Part shown: positions 56,079 through 64,000 of the stretch, piece after piece | Layout: each line of letters starts with the position of its first letter | Position numbering within the stretch: position 1 is the first letter of the stretch | DNA from: Gemmatimonadota bacterium | Lineage (GTDB): Bacteria; Gemmatimonadota; Gemmatimonadetes; Longimicrobiales; Gaopeijiaceae | Length of the DNA stretch: 64,000 nucleotides | Direction: 5' to 3' | Assembly: GCA_009692205.1 (NCBI GenBank) | Contig: SHZR01000005.1 | Location: 62,001 to 126,000, forward strand | Notes under the pieces: model-generated | Told to the model about the DNA's origin: nothing | Database searches by the model: none | What the model saw: only the letters and a program-made list of their open reading frames with translations | Program-made: the position numbers and the translations under genes

Positions 56079-56573
56079 TCAGCCGGGGCGCGCCTCCAGC
56101 TCCCGGTCGAGCGCTTCCCGGACTTCGCGTCGACGTTTCCCCTCATGGAAGCGGCGCTCGTCCTCGGGATCGGACACGTTGAGCGGCGGGACCCGGCACG
56201 GGCGATGCTTCGCGTCGATCGCGACGAAGGTCAGAAAGCACGTATTGGTGTGGCGCTTCGTTCCCTCGAGCAGGTTCTCGGCCTCTACCCTCACGCCGAT
56301 CTCCATCGAGGTGCGTCCGACGAAGTTCACCCGCGCCGTGCAGGTGACGAGCTCGCCCGTGTAGATCGGCTCGCGGAAGTCGACCCGGTCGATCGAGACC
56401 GTGACTGTCGGACACCGGGCGTGGCGCATGGCGGCCACCGCCGCGGCGCGGTCCACCATGGAGAGCAGCTCACCGCCGAACACATGCCCGAGGTTGTTCA
56501 CCTGGTGCGGCATCATCAGCTCGGAGACAATCGACACCGAGTCCGCGGGCTTCTTGGGGGTTGGGTCGGCCAT
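56079..56573 (-). CDS. Acyl-CoA thioesterase, hotdog fold (YciA/BACH-like)
   Basis: 164 residues from ATG 56573. Motifs SELMMPHQVNNLGHVFGGELL (in two pieces across ~18-38) with Asn/His, MVDRAAAVAAMRHA, and SIDRVDFREPIYTGELVTC; the catalytic aspartate in LLSMVDRAA region. Cleaves acyl-CoA to free acid and CoA in the cytosol. The C-terminus is charged and helical (RREVREALDRELEARPG). Upstream longer frame lies over intergenic sequence. Confidence 0.88.
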   Translation of the reverse strand: MADPTPKKPADSVSIVSELMMPHQVNNLGHVFGGELLSMVDRAAAVAAMRHARCPTVTVSIDRVDFREPIYTGELVTCTARVNFVGRTSMEIGVRVEAENLLEGTKRHTNTCFLTFVAIDAKHRPCRVPPLNVSDPEDERRFHEGKRRREVREALDRELEARPG

Positions 56574-56626
56574 GGTACGGCGAGTACACCTGAATCCGCG
56601 CGACGGTTCGGTGTCGGCCGGTGCGG

Positions 56627-57100
56627 CTAATCCTGAGTTCGTCGGTGCTGGGCTCCTGATGCGCGAGCTGTGCGACTCGTGCCGCGGGGGCGTCCGCCCT
56701 TTCGCCCGTTGATGCGCGCCGCGTTCGCCTTCGCCTCGCTCCGGACACGGCCGAGCGTGCGACCGACCTCGCTCATCCAGCGCCTCGAGCCGAAGACGCC
56801 TCGGAGCAGATCCGGGACCAGGAGGTCGGCATCGAGTCTCTCCCAATGGAGTCCTTCACCGTCGAGCTCGATTTCGATTGCCTCGAGCTCGCCTGCGGTG
56901 GCGCCGCGCAACCCTTGGGCGACGTCGACGGGGAAGGCGAACGAGTACCCGTTCGTCAGCTCGACCTCCACGCGTCCGGACTTTCTGTCATAACGCGCAC
57001 CCCTCGCCCTGGGCTCCCTCTCCGCCTCAAGCTTCGCCGCTCTGCGCGCCCGCGGGACTTGAGCCAGGATCTCTTCATCCGTCAGCATCCTCTTCACCAT
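56627..57100 (-). CDS. DUF2442 domain protein
   Basis: 157 residues from ATG 57100 with GGAGGAGGG ahead. Central DUF2442 domain: ARYDRKSGRVEVELTNGYSF then PVDVAQGLRGATAGELEAIE and HWERLDADLLVPDLLRGVFG, as in the small proteins often paired with DUF4160. The C-terminal ~45 residues are basic (RINGRKGGRPRGTSRTARAS), suggesting nucleic-acid binding. No DUF4160 partner is adjacent; so a solitary member. Role unknown, toxin-antitoxin-like pairing is known for the family. Confidence 0.82.
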   Translation of the reverse strand: MVKRMLTDEEILAQVPRARRAAKLEAEREPRARGARYDRKSGRVEVELTNGYSFAFPVDVAQGLRGATAGELEAIEIELDGEGLHWERLDADLLVPDLLRGVFGSRRWMSEVGRTLGRVRSEAKANAARINGRKGGRPRGTSRTARASGAQHRRTQD

Positions 57101-57161
57101 GCACCCTCCTCCAAGCCGCCAGGAACAGGCTCCACTCCGAACGTGCCACCGCGCTCTCGAC

Positions 57162-58028
57162 CTAGAGACGCCGCGCAGTGTCGAGGGAAGCCACGAAGCT
57201 CTCCACCAGCTCGACCGTTAACGGTGCCGCCAGCACGTCCGTGTGCTCGCAGTCCGGGATGATCTGATAGGGGACACCTGCGGCGAGCGAGAGTCGCTCC
57301 GCATGCCCCCGGTGCACGCGCGTGTCGTGCTCCGGCTGGAGGATCAGCACCGGCACATCGAGCTCTCCAAGGCGTCGCTCGGGCGAGTGCGGCCGGAACG
57401 TCCCCCCGATCCGCCACCACCAGAACGGCCGCAGCACCGCCACCAGAAGACTCCCGGGCATGCCCTTAGCGGTGAGGAACTCCGCCGTGATCCGCCGCAC
57501 GTCCGACGGCGTCGCGATGAGGACGAGGCCCGCCACGCGAGCGCCCTCGGCCGCAGCCAGCACGCTGGCTGCACCTCCGAACGAGTGGCCGACGAGGACC
57601 AGCGGCCGTCCCGGAAATCGCTCCCCGGCGTAGCGCACCACCGCCATGACGTCGTCGCGGAGATGGCGCACCGTCACGAAGGGCGCGGCGCGGTTGCGGC
57701 CGTGCCCGCGCATATCGAACAGCAGGACCTCGTGTCCGCTCCGCACCAAGGGCTCGGCGAGCTGCAGCACGGTCCCGTAGCTCGCGCCCCACCCGTGGGC
57801 GATCAGTAGGAGCGGCTTGCCCGTTGCGGACGACCCACCGATCAGCCAGGCCGCAAGCTCGTGACCGTGGTGGCGGATCACGAGGTCCTCGTGCTCGAGC
57901 CCCGAGTCCGGCACCGAGCGGTCGGGCAGGCGCGGAACCGGTCGCACGATCGAGTTCGCGACGCGGTCGAGCGCATAGACACCCCCCGCCACGGCCAGGC
58001 CGAGCGCGAGGAGCGCGAGCGGGTTCAC
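57162..58028 (-). CDS. Alpha/beta hydrolase with N-terminal membrane anchor
   Basis: About 288 residues from GTG 58028, which starts 16 bases after the DUF1460 stop. N-terminal hydrophobic stretch (VNPLALLALGLAVAGGVYAL). Oxyanion loop LLIAHGWGASYG, catalytic serine in LVGHSFGGAASVL, acid in LQPEHDTRVHRG, and His in CEHTDVLAAP. The acyl or ester substrate is unknown. On the same strand as DUF1460, likely an operon. Confidence 0.82.
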   Translation of the reverse strand: MNPLALLALGLAVAGGVYALDRVANSIVRPVPRLPDRSVPDSGLEHEDLVIRHHGHELAAWLIGGSSATGKPLLLIAHGWGASYGTVLQLAEPLVRSGHEVLLFDMRGHGRNRAAPFVTVRHLRDDVMAVVRYAGERFPGRPLVLVGHSFGGAASVLAAAEGARVAGLVLIATPSDVRRITAEFLTAKGMPGSLLVAVLRPFWWWRIGGTFRPHSPERRLGELDVPVLILQPEHDTRVHRGHAERLSLAAGVPYQIIPDCEHTDVLAAPLTVELVESFVASLDTARRL

Positions 58029-58044
58029 GAAGCGCGGCGCGGCG

Positions 58045-58992
58045 TCAGGGGCGGCCCTCGACGGGCCGAGCCACGATGATCCCGTCCTGTCCCTCGATCC
58101 CGAGGATGCGCTCGGCGAGCGACACCGTGCTGATCTCGACGGAGTCCCCCACGAGCGGCGCATGAAGCAGGTGGAGCGTGCCGTCCACCCAGAGCGCGAG
58201 CCCGGTGTGCGCGACATCGAGACCCGCCACGGTGCTGGTCGCCGCGATGATGTCGCCGTCCTGGATCCCATCCGCCGCCTCGGCAATCCGGTCCTCGGGC
58301 ACGAATGTGCGGCCCGCGGCGTTGAGCCGCGCTTCGTCCTGTCGCACACGCGCCAGGTTCGCCGGGTCGGCGAGCTGTCGGTAGGCGTCCGGGTGTGTGC
58401 TCATGAAGTCGATCTGTTCTTGGTCCCGCTCCCCGCCCAGCTCGCCGCTCATGTCTGTGACGAGTCCCCGCCGCGCATTGTCGGCCACCCACTCGCTGAA
58501 GTAGTGGAGCCGGCTCGGATAGCCGTCCACGACGCCGTCGCGGTACCGGATCTCCGCGAGCAGCCCGACGTACGCGGCCTCGGCGTCGGGGCGGCTCGCC
58601 AGTCGGTCGATGCCGCCGGCCCGCACGAACCGGGCGAGCGCGAACGCGTTCTCGACGAAGGTCACGCAGTCGAGTCCGCGAAAGTCGATGACCACGCGCT
58701 CCGGACCCTCGACCTCGAGCGTCCTCGGAACGTAGGCCGTGCCGACGAACGACCGTCCGATCTCCGCGATGGCCTCGTGCAGCGGCACAGTATCGAGCCC
58801 CGCATCGACAGCCCACCGCACCTTCTGCTCGAAGATGCCCCAGTCCTCGTCGAGCCAGGTCTGGGTCAGCCCGCCGGTCGTCGCCTCGGTGACCGGGGGG
58901 CGATGCGGCTCGAACGGCGACCATAGCCTCGCCGCTCCCACGAGGAGGAGAATCGCCACGGGACCCAGCAGCCCCCGATACTTGAACATCAC
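58045..58992 (-). CDS. DUF1460 family protein, NlpC/P60-like amidase fold
   Basis: 315 residues if begun at GTG 58992 (ATG at 58989 is an alternative). N-terminal hydrophobic anchor MMFKYRGLLGPVAILLLVGA. The catalytic cysteine lies in FRGLDCVTFVENAFALARF and the histidine in GLDVAHTGLALW, with GTAYVPRTLEVEG upstream. DUF1460 members act on N-acetylmuramoyl-peptide links; probably periplasmic cell-wall cleavage. TATGAT on the minus strand (59010-59005) is a possible -10. Upstream region 58993-59233 has no gene. Confidence 0.8.
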   Translation of the reverse strand: MMFKYRGLLGPVAILLLVGAARLWSPFEPHRPPVTEATTGGLTQTWLDEDWGIFEQKVRWAVDAGLDTVPLHEAIAEIGRSFVGTAYVPRTLEVEGPERVVIDFRGLDCVTFVENAFALARFVRAGGIDRLASRPDAEAAYVGLLAEIRYRDGVVDGYPSRLHYFSEWVADNARRGLVTDMSGELGGERDQEQIDFMSTHPDAYRQLADPANLARVRQDEARLNAAGRTFVPEDRIAEAADGIQDGDIIAATSTVAGLDVAHTGLALWVDGTLHLLHAPLVGDSVEISTVSLAERILGIEGQDGIIVARPVEGRP

Positions 58993-59233
58993 GATAGCGT
59001 GCTAATCATAAGTCGGACCTCATGTTACAACACCGCTAACCCTTCTCCGCGGGGGCCGATTTCTGCCACTTTCCGCCGTCCCGCTGGCACACGATAAGCC
59101 CGCTCCTCCACACTACGCCACGCCGACACGACCGCCACGTGCAGGCCCGATGGACAGCCCCTGACCCGGACGTGAGCTTACATCGTCCCACCGAACGTCA
59201 CCGCCGACCTGCCCCGTCGGGAGGAGCATTGCC

Positions 59234-59650
59234 ATGCCGTATCCAGAGATGATGGTCGCACCGATGCGTCAGGACCTCGTCCGCATCGGTTTCAAGGAGT
59301 TGAAGACCCCCGCGGACGTCGAGGCGATCCTGGGGTCGGAGCGCCGCACCACGCTGCTCGCGGTCAACTCGGTCTGCGGGTGCGCCGCCGGGATGATGCG
59401 CCCGGGCGTCTATCTGTCGCTCCAGGGCGAGCGCAAGCCCGAGGTTCTCACCACGGTCTTCGCCGGACAGGACATGGCGGCGACCGATCGGGCTCGCGAC
59501 TACATCGCCGGCTACCCGCCGTCGTCTCCCTCCGTCGCTCTCTTCAAGGACGGCGAGCTCGTCTATTTCATGCAGCGACACCAGATCGAGGGTCGCTACC
59601 CCGAGGAGATCGCGGCCGATCTCCGGGCCGCCTACGAGAGCCATTGCTGA
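59234..59650 (+). CDS. Bacilliredoxin-family (BrxA/BrxB/YphP) disulfide reductase
   Basis: 138 residues with GGGAGGAG before the ATG. Thioredoxin-fold protein with the CxC motif in SVCGCAAGMMRPG (Cys ~53 and 55) typical of bacilliredoxins, and the family ending YESHC. Members remove bacillithiol or small-thiol groups from protein cysteines and contribute to redox homeostasis. Bacillithiol occurs outside Firmicutes only in some phyla, so the thiol used here is unknown. Solitary gene; hairpin-poor downstream region. Confidence 0.9.
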   Translation: MPYPEMMVAPMRQDLVRIGFKELKTPADVEAILGSERRTTLLAVNSVCGCAAGMMRPGVYLSLQGERKPEVLTTVFAGQDMAATDRARDYIAGYPPSSPSVALFKDGELVYFMQRHQIEGRYPEEIAADLRAAYESHC

Positions 59651-59711
59651 GGCTGCAGACGACACCCTTGCGGCCGAACCGCTCTAGCCTCAAAGTGGCG
59701 GGCCGCGAAAC

Positions 59712-60386
59712 CTAAGGGTCGCCGTACTCCAGGCCCGGCTGTAGCGTCAGTTCCACCATGTGGGCGTGGTAGCTGCGGCGGCGAACGGATTCCTGATGGG
59801 AGAGTCGATACGGCGTATGACGGTGGAACGAGCGCAGCACATCCACGGGGTCGAGCGTCGTCACGAGAGTGGCCGGGAGCAGGGGAGCGATCAGGCCTCC
59901 CCACGGACCCGGACGTCGAAAGATGACGTGAATCCTCCGCGCGTCGCCCTGGGCCAGCGCTCGGATCACGTCGAGCGTCTCCTCGGGCGAGTAGTCCTCG
60001 AGCACTTCCTGAAGAATGACGTCGTCGAACGCCCCGCGAGTGACGACCAGGTCCCTGAGATCCGCAACGGCCAAGGACGGCCGGCGACCTTCCCCCCCCT
60101 CACGAGCTTCTGATACGTGATCGGCCAATACGTCGACCGCGGTCACCAGGGCACCCTCGTTCGCCAGGCGTCGGGCGAGCAGACCCCTGCCGCACCCGGC
60201 ATCCAGGATGCGCCTGCCCGTGATCGGTTGGAGGCGGGCGAGCAGCGCGCGGTAGGTGTCCCAACGACCCAGGACCGCGTTGTCTTCCCAGTACGTCGCG
60301 GGGGTCTCGCGCTCGATGCGGGCCCAGACCTCCTCCACCTCGCCGGAGTACAGGGCGCGGAGTCGGGAATGAAAGTCGTGGCTCAT
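59712..60386 (-). CDS. Class I SAM-dependent methyltransferase
   Basis: 224 residues. SAM-binding motif I RRILDAGCGRGLLARRLANE (~58), then VTAVDVLADHV and an acidic post-I aspartate in VAVDV, motif II near FDDVILQEVLEDYSPEE. Opening helices with YWEDNAVLGRWDTYRALLARL, and the end SYHAHMVELTLQPG, resemble Mg-protoporphyrin-type methyltransferases, but the resemblance is weak. Substrate unknown. The start (60386) overlaps the opposite-strand cytochrome start (60369) by 18 bases, so the two are divergent with overlapping 5' ends. Confidence 0.78.
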   Translation of the reverse strand: MSHDFHSRLRALYSGEVEEVWARIERETPATYWEDNAVLGRWDTYRALLARLQPITGRRILDAGCGRGLLARRLANEGALVTAVDVLADHVSEAREGGEGRRPSLAVADLRDLVVTRGAFDDVILQEVLEDYSPEETLDVIRALAQGDARRIHVIFRRPGPWGGLIAPLLPATLVTTLDPVDVLRSFHRHTPYRLSHQESVRRRSYHAHMVELTLQPGLEYGDP

Positions 60387-60923
60387 GGAGTGGGGACGCG
60401 GGTCTCGGAGCGTCGGCGCGCGCGGCCGCGGCTCATGGTACTCGGGATGGCGGCCCTGGCGGCGATCGTGTCAGGGTGCTCCGAGGAGCTACCACCCCCG
60501 CCGCCGCAACCTATCGCCTTCAACCACTCGGTGCATATCGAGAACGAGATCGAGTGCAGCCGGTGCCACGAGGGCGCGGAGACGCAGGCGCAGGCGGGTC
60601 TGCCCGCGATGGCGGCGTGCGCATCGTGCCACCGCCGCCAGGCCGCGGACCACCCTGAAGTCGTGAAGTTCATGGAGCAGTACGCGAACGGGAACGGCGA
60701 GCCGATGGTGTGGCGCAAGGTGCACGTCATCCCCACAAAGGCGATGGTGCAATTCAAGCACAGCCCGCACATCCGCGCGGATGTCGACTGCGCCACATGC
60801 CATGGCGACGTCAGCCAGATGACGGTGGCCCAACAGGTCGTCGACGTTGCCAACATGGGCTGGTGCCTCGACTGCCACCGCGAGTCCGGCGCGAGCATCG
60901 ACTGCCTTACCTGTCACCACTAA
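60369..60923 (+). CDS. Pentaheme cytochrome c lipoprotein (ActA/QrcA-like)
   Basis: 184 residues from ATG 60369, with GGAG 6 bases before it. Basic n-region, then lipobox AAIVSGCSEELP (Cys ~37). Five heme motifs CxxCH: CSRCH, CASCH, CATCH, CLDCH and CLTCH, plus distal His in NHSVHIE and KHSPHIRAD. Five c-type hemes match the pentaheme subunit of alternative complex III. A periplasmic electron carrier for quinol oxidation. First gene of the respiratory operon; 22 bases to the next gene. Confidence 0.87.
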   Translation: MKVVAHGVGTRVSERRRARPRLMVLGMAALAAIVSGCSEELPPPPPQPIAFNHSVHIENEIECSRCHEGAETQAQAGLPAMAACASCHRRQAADHPEVVKFMEQYANGNGEPMVWRKVHVIPTKAMVQFKHSPHIRADVDCATCHGDVSQMTVAQQVVDVANMGWCLDCHRESGASIDCLTCHH

Positions 60924-60945
60924 GCATCAGAACGAAGGGGGAGGG

Positions 60946-63195
60946 TTGCGCAGAAGAGACTTTCTGAAGGCGTCGTCGGTCACCGCCGGCGTGACGCTGC
61001 TCGATGGGTGCACGAGCCCCGAAGAGCAGTTCATCGTGCAGCGTGTCCGACAGACCCCGGAGCTCCCCGGTCAGAGCGCGTGGCGTCTGGGCGTGTGCCG
61101 ACAGTGCTCGGCCGGCTGCGGCATCCAGGTGCGCGTGGTCGACGGCAACGCCAAGAAGATCGAGGGCAACGAGGCTCACCCCGTCAACCGCGGCGGCGTG
61201 TGCGCCATGGGCCACTCGCTGCTCCAGGAACTCTACAATCCCGACCGGCTGCTGCAGGCGCAGCGGCGCGTGGGCGATCGGGCCACGGGTACCTTCGAGG
61301 CCCTCGCCTGGGATGATGCGATCGCTCAGGTCGTGGCGGCCATCGGCGCCGTGCCCGCGAGCCGCATCGCGATCGTGGCCTCCGACCGCTCAGGCTTGAA
61401 CGGCGCGCTCTGGCGGCGGTTCGCGGCGGCACTCGGCGCGCCCGCGCCGGCGTTCCTCGAGGCTCCGGAGCTCGAGGTCGAGCGCCGAGCGGCGCAGATC
61501 GCGTTGGGCACCACGGACGTCCCCTACTACGACATCTCCCGCTCGGACGCCGTGCTCTCGATCGGCGCGCCGATCCTGGACCGCTGGCGGAGCCCGGTGC
61601 ACTACACCCGCGCGTTCGCCGACATGCGGCGCGCCCGACCCACGATCCGCGGTAGGTTGATCCAGGCCGAGGCGCGCATGTCGCTCACGGCGGCGAACGC
61701 GGATGAGTGGCTGCCGATCCGGCCCGGCACGGAGGGTATGCTGGCCCGCGCGATCGCAGGGATCCTCCTGTCGTCCGGGGGCGTGGCTCCCGACGCGGCG
61801 CGGCGCTATCGCGTGCTGTTCCCGGCTGATGCGCCGACAGCGGCCGAAGCCGCCGCGGCGTGCGACGTGCCCGAGGCGCGTATCGTGCGGATCGCCGAAG
61901 AGCTGGCCTCGGCTTCGAACCCGGTGGTGATCGGCGGCGGATCAGCGGCCGCGCACACGAACGGGCTCTACAACGTCACGGCGGCGCTCGGATTGAACGT
62001 CCTGCTCGGCAACCTCGGGCAGGAGGGTGGCGTGTTCGCGCCCGTCTCGCTCGGGCTGACGCGTGCCATCGAGCCCACCAACGCGTCCTCGACACCCATG
62101 GCCGACTTGGCCGCGCGTCTGCGAGGCGAGGCCGGGGAGCCGGTGGATCTACTGTTGGTCGCCGACGCCGATCCGGTGCATGCGCTCCCCGGCGGTTGGG
62201 GCGTGCGGGATGCGCTTGCGGGCGTGGGCATGGTCATCGCACTCGGCAGCTTCCGAGACGACACGGTGCTTCACGCGGACATCGTGCTTCCCCTGGCCAC
62301 CGAGCTCGAGCGCTTCGACGCGCACGAGCCCCCGGCGTCGGTCGGCGTGGCGGCGTTCAGCATCGTGGAGCCCGTGGTCGAGCCGCTCGGAGAGGGACGA
62401 CATCCGGCCGACGTGCTGCTCGCGGTGGCGCGCGCGCTTCCCGAGCCCGTGGCCTCGCGCTTCCCGTGGGCAGACTACGAGGCGCTCGTGCGGGCGAGGA
62501 TCAACGAGGACCTCGCGCGCATGCCCGGCAGCGCGGGCGCCACGGCGACCGCGTACGTCTCCGCCGCCGTCGAGCGCGGTGGCGTGTTCGGAGATGCCGC
62601 TCCCGCAGCCGCGCCGTCCGGACCTTCCGGTCCGGCGCCGCAGCCGGCCAACGCGCTTTCCGACGGCGAGCCGACGGAGTACGCGTTCAGCCTCCTGCCC
62701 TTCGAGTCGGTGAAGACCGGCGAGGGTCGCGGGGCGAACCGGCCGTGGCTCCAGGAGCACCCGGATGCCCTCTCGACCGTCATGTGGAACTGCTGGTTGG
62801 AGATCTCTCCTGTTGACGCACGCGAACTCGGCATCGAAGACGGTGACCGGCTGCGCATCGAGTCGCCCACGGGCGCCGTGGAGGCTCATGCCGTCATCGA
62901 CCCTGCGGTGCGCCCCGGCGTGGTCTCGATGCCGCTCGGGCATGGCTATATGGACAATGGCCGCTACGCACAGGGACGCGGCGTGAACGTGCTCGCGCTG
63001 ATCGGGTCGACCCCGGTGGACGGCACTTCAGCGCCCGCATGGGCCTCGACCCGCGTGTGCATCACCCGTCTCGCCGAGGGCGAGCTCGTGCGCTTCGGTC
63101 GCCGCTACGAGGGCGGTGAACCCGAGGTGCTGCCCGTAGGCTGGGCGCCGCACGACACCAGCCGTGAAGCTCGCACCCGGGAGGCCAGCGTATGA
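60946..63195 (+). CDS. Molybdopterin-oxidoreductase-family subunit (ActB1/QrcB-like), Tat-exported
   Basis: About 749 residues from TTG 60946 with GGGGGAGGG ahead. A twin-arginine signal LRRRDFLKASSV and lipobox-like LLDGC at the start. [4Fe-4S] motif CRQCSAGCGIQVRVVDGNAK with a later cysteine in NRGGVCAMGHSLLQELYN. MGD-binding-like regions (VIGGGSAAAHTNGLYNVTAA; DADPVHALPG) and C-terminal dinucleotide-binding-like domain (~600-720). Whether it carries molybdenum is uncertain: ActB1 and QrcB lack the metal. It forms the membrane-peripheral arm with the next two products. Stop overlaps the next start (ATGA). Confidence 0.85.
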   Translation: MRRRDFLKASSVTAGVTLLDGCTSPEEQFIVQRVRQTPELPGQSAWRLGVCRQCSAGCGIQVRVVDGNAKKIEGNEAHPVNRGGVCAMGHSLLQELYNPDRLLQAQRRVGDRATGTFEALAWDDAIAQVVAAIGAVPASRIAIVASDRSGLNGALWRRFAAALGAPAPAFLEAPELEVERRAAQIALGTTDVPYYDISRSDAVLSIGAPILDRWRSPVHYTRAFADMRRARPTIRGRLIQAEARMSLTAANADEWLPIRPGTEGMLARAIAGILLSSGGVAPDAARRYRVLFPADAPTAAEAAAACDVPEARIVRIAEELASASNPVVIGGGSAAAHTNGLYNVTAALGLNVLLGNLGQEGGVFAPVSLGLTRAIEPTNASSTPMADLAARLRGEAGEPVDLLLVADADPVHALPGGWGVRDALAGVGMVIALGSFRDDTVLHADIVLPLATELERFDAHEPPASVGVAAFSIVEPVVEPLGEGRHPADVLLAVARALPEPVASRFPWADYEALVRARINEDLARMPGSAGATATAYVSAAVERGGVFGDAAPAAAPSGPSGPAPQPANALSDGEPTEYAFSLLPFESVKTGEGRGANRPWLQEHPDALSTVMWNCWLEISPVDARELGIEDGDRLRIESPTGAVEAHAVIDPAVRPGVVSMPLGHGYMDNGRYAQGRGVNVLALIGSTPVDGTSAPAWASTRVCITRLAEGELVRFGRRYEGGEPEVLPVGWAPHDTSREARTREASV

Positions 63196-63875
63196 CCCGC
63201 TGGGGCATGGCGATCGACACGGATCGCTGCACGGGATGCGGAGCGTGCGCCGTGGCGTGTCACGCCGAGAACAACATCCAGACCGTGGGCGAGGAAGAAG
63301 CCGGCAAGGGCCGCGCGATGCATTGGATGCGCATCGAACGCTACTACGAGGGCGTCTTCCCGGACATCAAAGTCCGCTTCCAGCCGGTGCTCTGTCAGCA
63401 CTGCGCGCACGCGCCCTGCGAGCCCGTCTGTCCCGTCTACGCGACGTACCGGACGCCCGAAGGCCTGAACGCGATGGTCTACAGCCGCTGCATCGGCACG
63501 CGCTACTGCGCGAACAACTGCCCCTACACGGCGCGCTACTTCAACTGGTTCTCGCCCGAGTTCCCCGCGCCGCTCGAGCGCCAGCTCAACCCCGACGTGA
63601 GCGTCCGGCCCGCGGGCGTCATGGAGAAGTGCACGTTCTGCGTGCAGCGCATCCAGGACGTGCAGGACGTCGCGCAGACCGAGGACCGTCCCGTTCGGGA
63701 CGGCGAGATCAAGACCGCGTGTTCGCAGTCCTGCCCGGCGCAGGCGATCACGTTCGGCGACCTCGACGATCCCGCGAGTCTGGTAGCACAGCTCGGGCGC
63801 ACCGAGCGCGCCACGCACTTGCTCGAGGACCTCTCGACGGAACCGTCGGTGACCTACCTAAGGGGAGGACGCTGA
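63192..63875 (+). CDS. Four-cluster ferredoxin-type subunit of the respiratory complex
   Basis: 227 residues. Cysteine groups CTGCGACAVACHAE (cluster 1), CQHCAHAPCEPVCPV (cluster 2), SRCIGTRYCANNCPYTARYFN (cluster 3) and EKCTFCVQRI with ACSQSCPAQAI (cluster 4), as in DmsB/PsrB/ActB2. It carries electrons between the molybdopterin-fold subunit and the cytochrome. ATG overlaps the upstream stop. A fused ActB is split into two genes here. One base after the stop begins the gap to the NrfD gene. Confidence 0.9.
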   Translation: MTRWGMAIDTDRCTGCGACAVACHAENNIQTVGEEEAGKGRAMHWMRIERYYEGVFPDIKVRFQPVLCQHCAHAPCEPVCPVYATYRTPEGLNAMVYSRCIGTRYCANNCPYTARYFNWFSPEFPAPLERQLNPDVSVRPAGVMEKCTFCVQRIQDVQDVAQTEDRPVRDGEIKTACSQSCPAQAITFGDLDDPASLVAQLGRTERATHLLEDLSTEPSVTYLRGGR

Positions 63876-63876
63876 C

Positions 63877-64000
63877 GTGGCCGGGCCAGCGGCGAGCGTT
63901 CACGAGGAGGCCCTACTCAGGCCTCTCAGCAGCTTCCGTCCGAAGCTGTTCGTCGGGAGCCTGCTGACAGGTCTCCTGGTCGGCGTGCTGTTCTACTCGT
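63877..64000 (+). CDS. NrfD/ActC-like quinone-binding membrane subunit, 5' part only
   Basis: 41 codons in the window from GTG 63877, after AGGGGAGGAC as ribosome-binding site. Sequence begins VAGPAASVHEEALLRPLSS then a hydrophobic helix LFVGSLLTGLLVGVLFYS, typical of the first membrane helix of NrfD/PsrC/ActC. The gene continues beyond base 64000. It anchors the complex and oxidises menaquinol or ubiquinol. Confidence 0.82.
   Translation, partial: MAGPAASVHEEALLRPLSSFRPKLFVGSLLTGLLVGVLFYS

Noticed and set aside
59648-59715. Cys-TGA at the end of the bacilliredoxin gene, as another possible Sec codon
   Set aside because: Bacilliredoxins normally end in Cys with a stop. The following frame gives no conserved tail and no suitable hairpin was seen.
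59712-60386. Methyltransferase as BchM and so phototrophy
   Set aside because: Similarity is limited to general methyltransferase motifs and a weak C-terminal match; no other chlorophyll gene is in the window.

Overview
High-GC bacterial chromosome segment (about two-thirds GC) with tightly packed genes, very frequent 1- to 8-base stop/start overlaps (GTGA, ATGA, TTGA) and many GTG or TTG starts. No rRNA, tRNA, CRISPR array, transposase or phage gene was seen. Gene content (secreted M6, M14 and M28 peptidases, SUF iron-sulfur assembly with a Rieske protein, a pentaheme cytochrome / molybdopterin-type oxidoreductase / NrfD complex, plant-like FabI, LutABC, orphan Fic) fits an aerobic diderm heterotroph. 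Gemmatimonadota or a neighbouring phylum is my best guess; this is inference from gene content only.

Layout. 1-7954 (minus): ligA, polX, a membrane protein, fabI, a class III aminotransferase and a secreted alpha/beta hydrolase, mostly translationally coupled. 8110-11366 (plus): class V aminotransferase, an ECF sigma factor whose frame is broken near 9468, its coupled membrane partner, a YbjQ-like protein, and a PIN toxin-antitoxin pair with a palindromic promoter-operator. 11375-17225: an unusual in-frame join of an AraC-type DNA-binding region to a PBP4-type carboxypeptidase, a membrane M28 peptidase and a lipoprotein. 17363-25457: NIPSNAP and metallo-beta-lactamase-fold proteins, a desaturase, a polytopic membrane protein, lutABC and a two-subunit thiamine-diphosphate decarboxylase. 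25546-29365: Spy-like protein, a degenerate M6 protease, a small lipoprotein and a patatin. 29395-34719: sufCBD, Rieske, sufS, preceded by a Fur-box-like site.

34720-44679 is an accessory block lying between sufS and sufU. Its core (36805-42392) holds a pterin dehydratase, MoaA, NfuA, an ATP-grasp ligase, a DUF2203 protein and a B12-binding radical SAM protein. The radical SAM frame reads through a UGA into a Cys-Sec-Ala-Glu-Pro tail and has a fitting SECIS-like hairpin 14-30 nt after the UGA. This selenoprotein and its neighbours are the most interesting system in the window. The core is bracketed by a hypothetical gene (35917-36672) and a decayed copy of that gene's 3' end (42532-42654), which suggests insertion or rearrangement.

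44829-64000: sufU and a DNA-repair alkyltransferase, a Fic protein with a strong operator-like promoter, an FAD amine oxidase/dehydrogenase plus a zinc alcohol dehydrogenase, DinB and M14 peptidase genes, a thiolase, a secreted-protein gene broken by two in-frame amber codons, a thioesterase, a DUF2442 protein, a hydrolase and a DUF1460 protein, a bacilliredoxin, a methyltransferase, and finally an operon for a quinone-linked respiratory complex (multiheme cytochrome c, molybdopterin-fold subunit, four-cluster ferredoxin, NrfD) that runs off the end.
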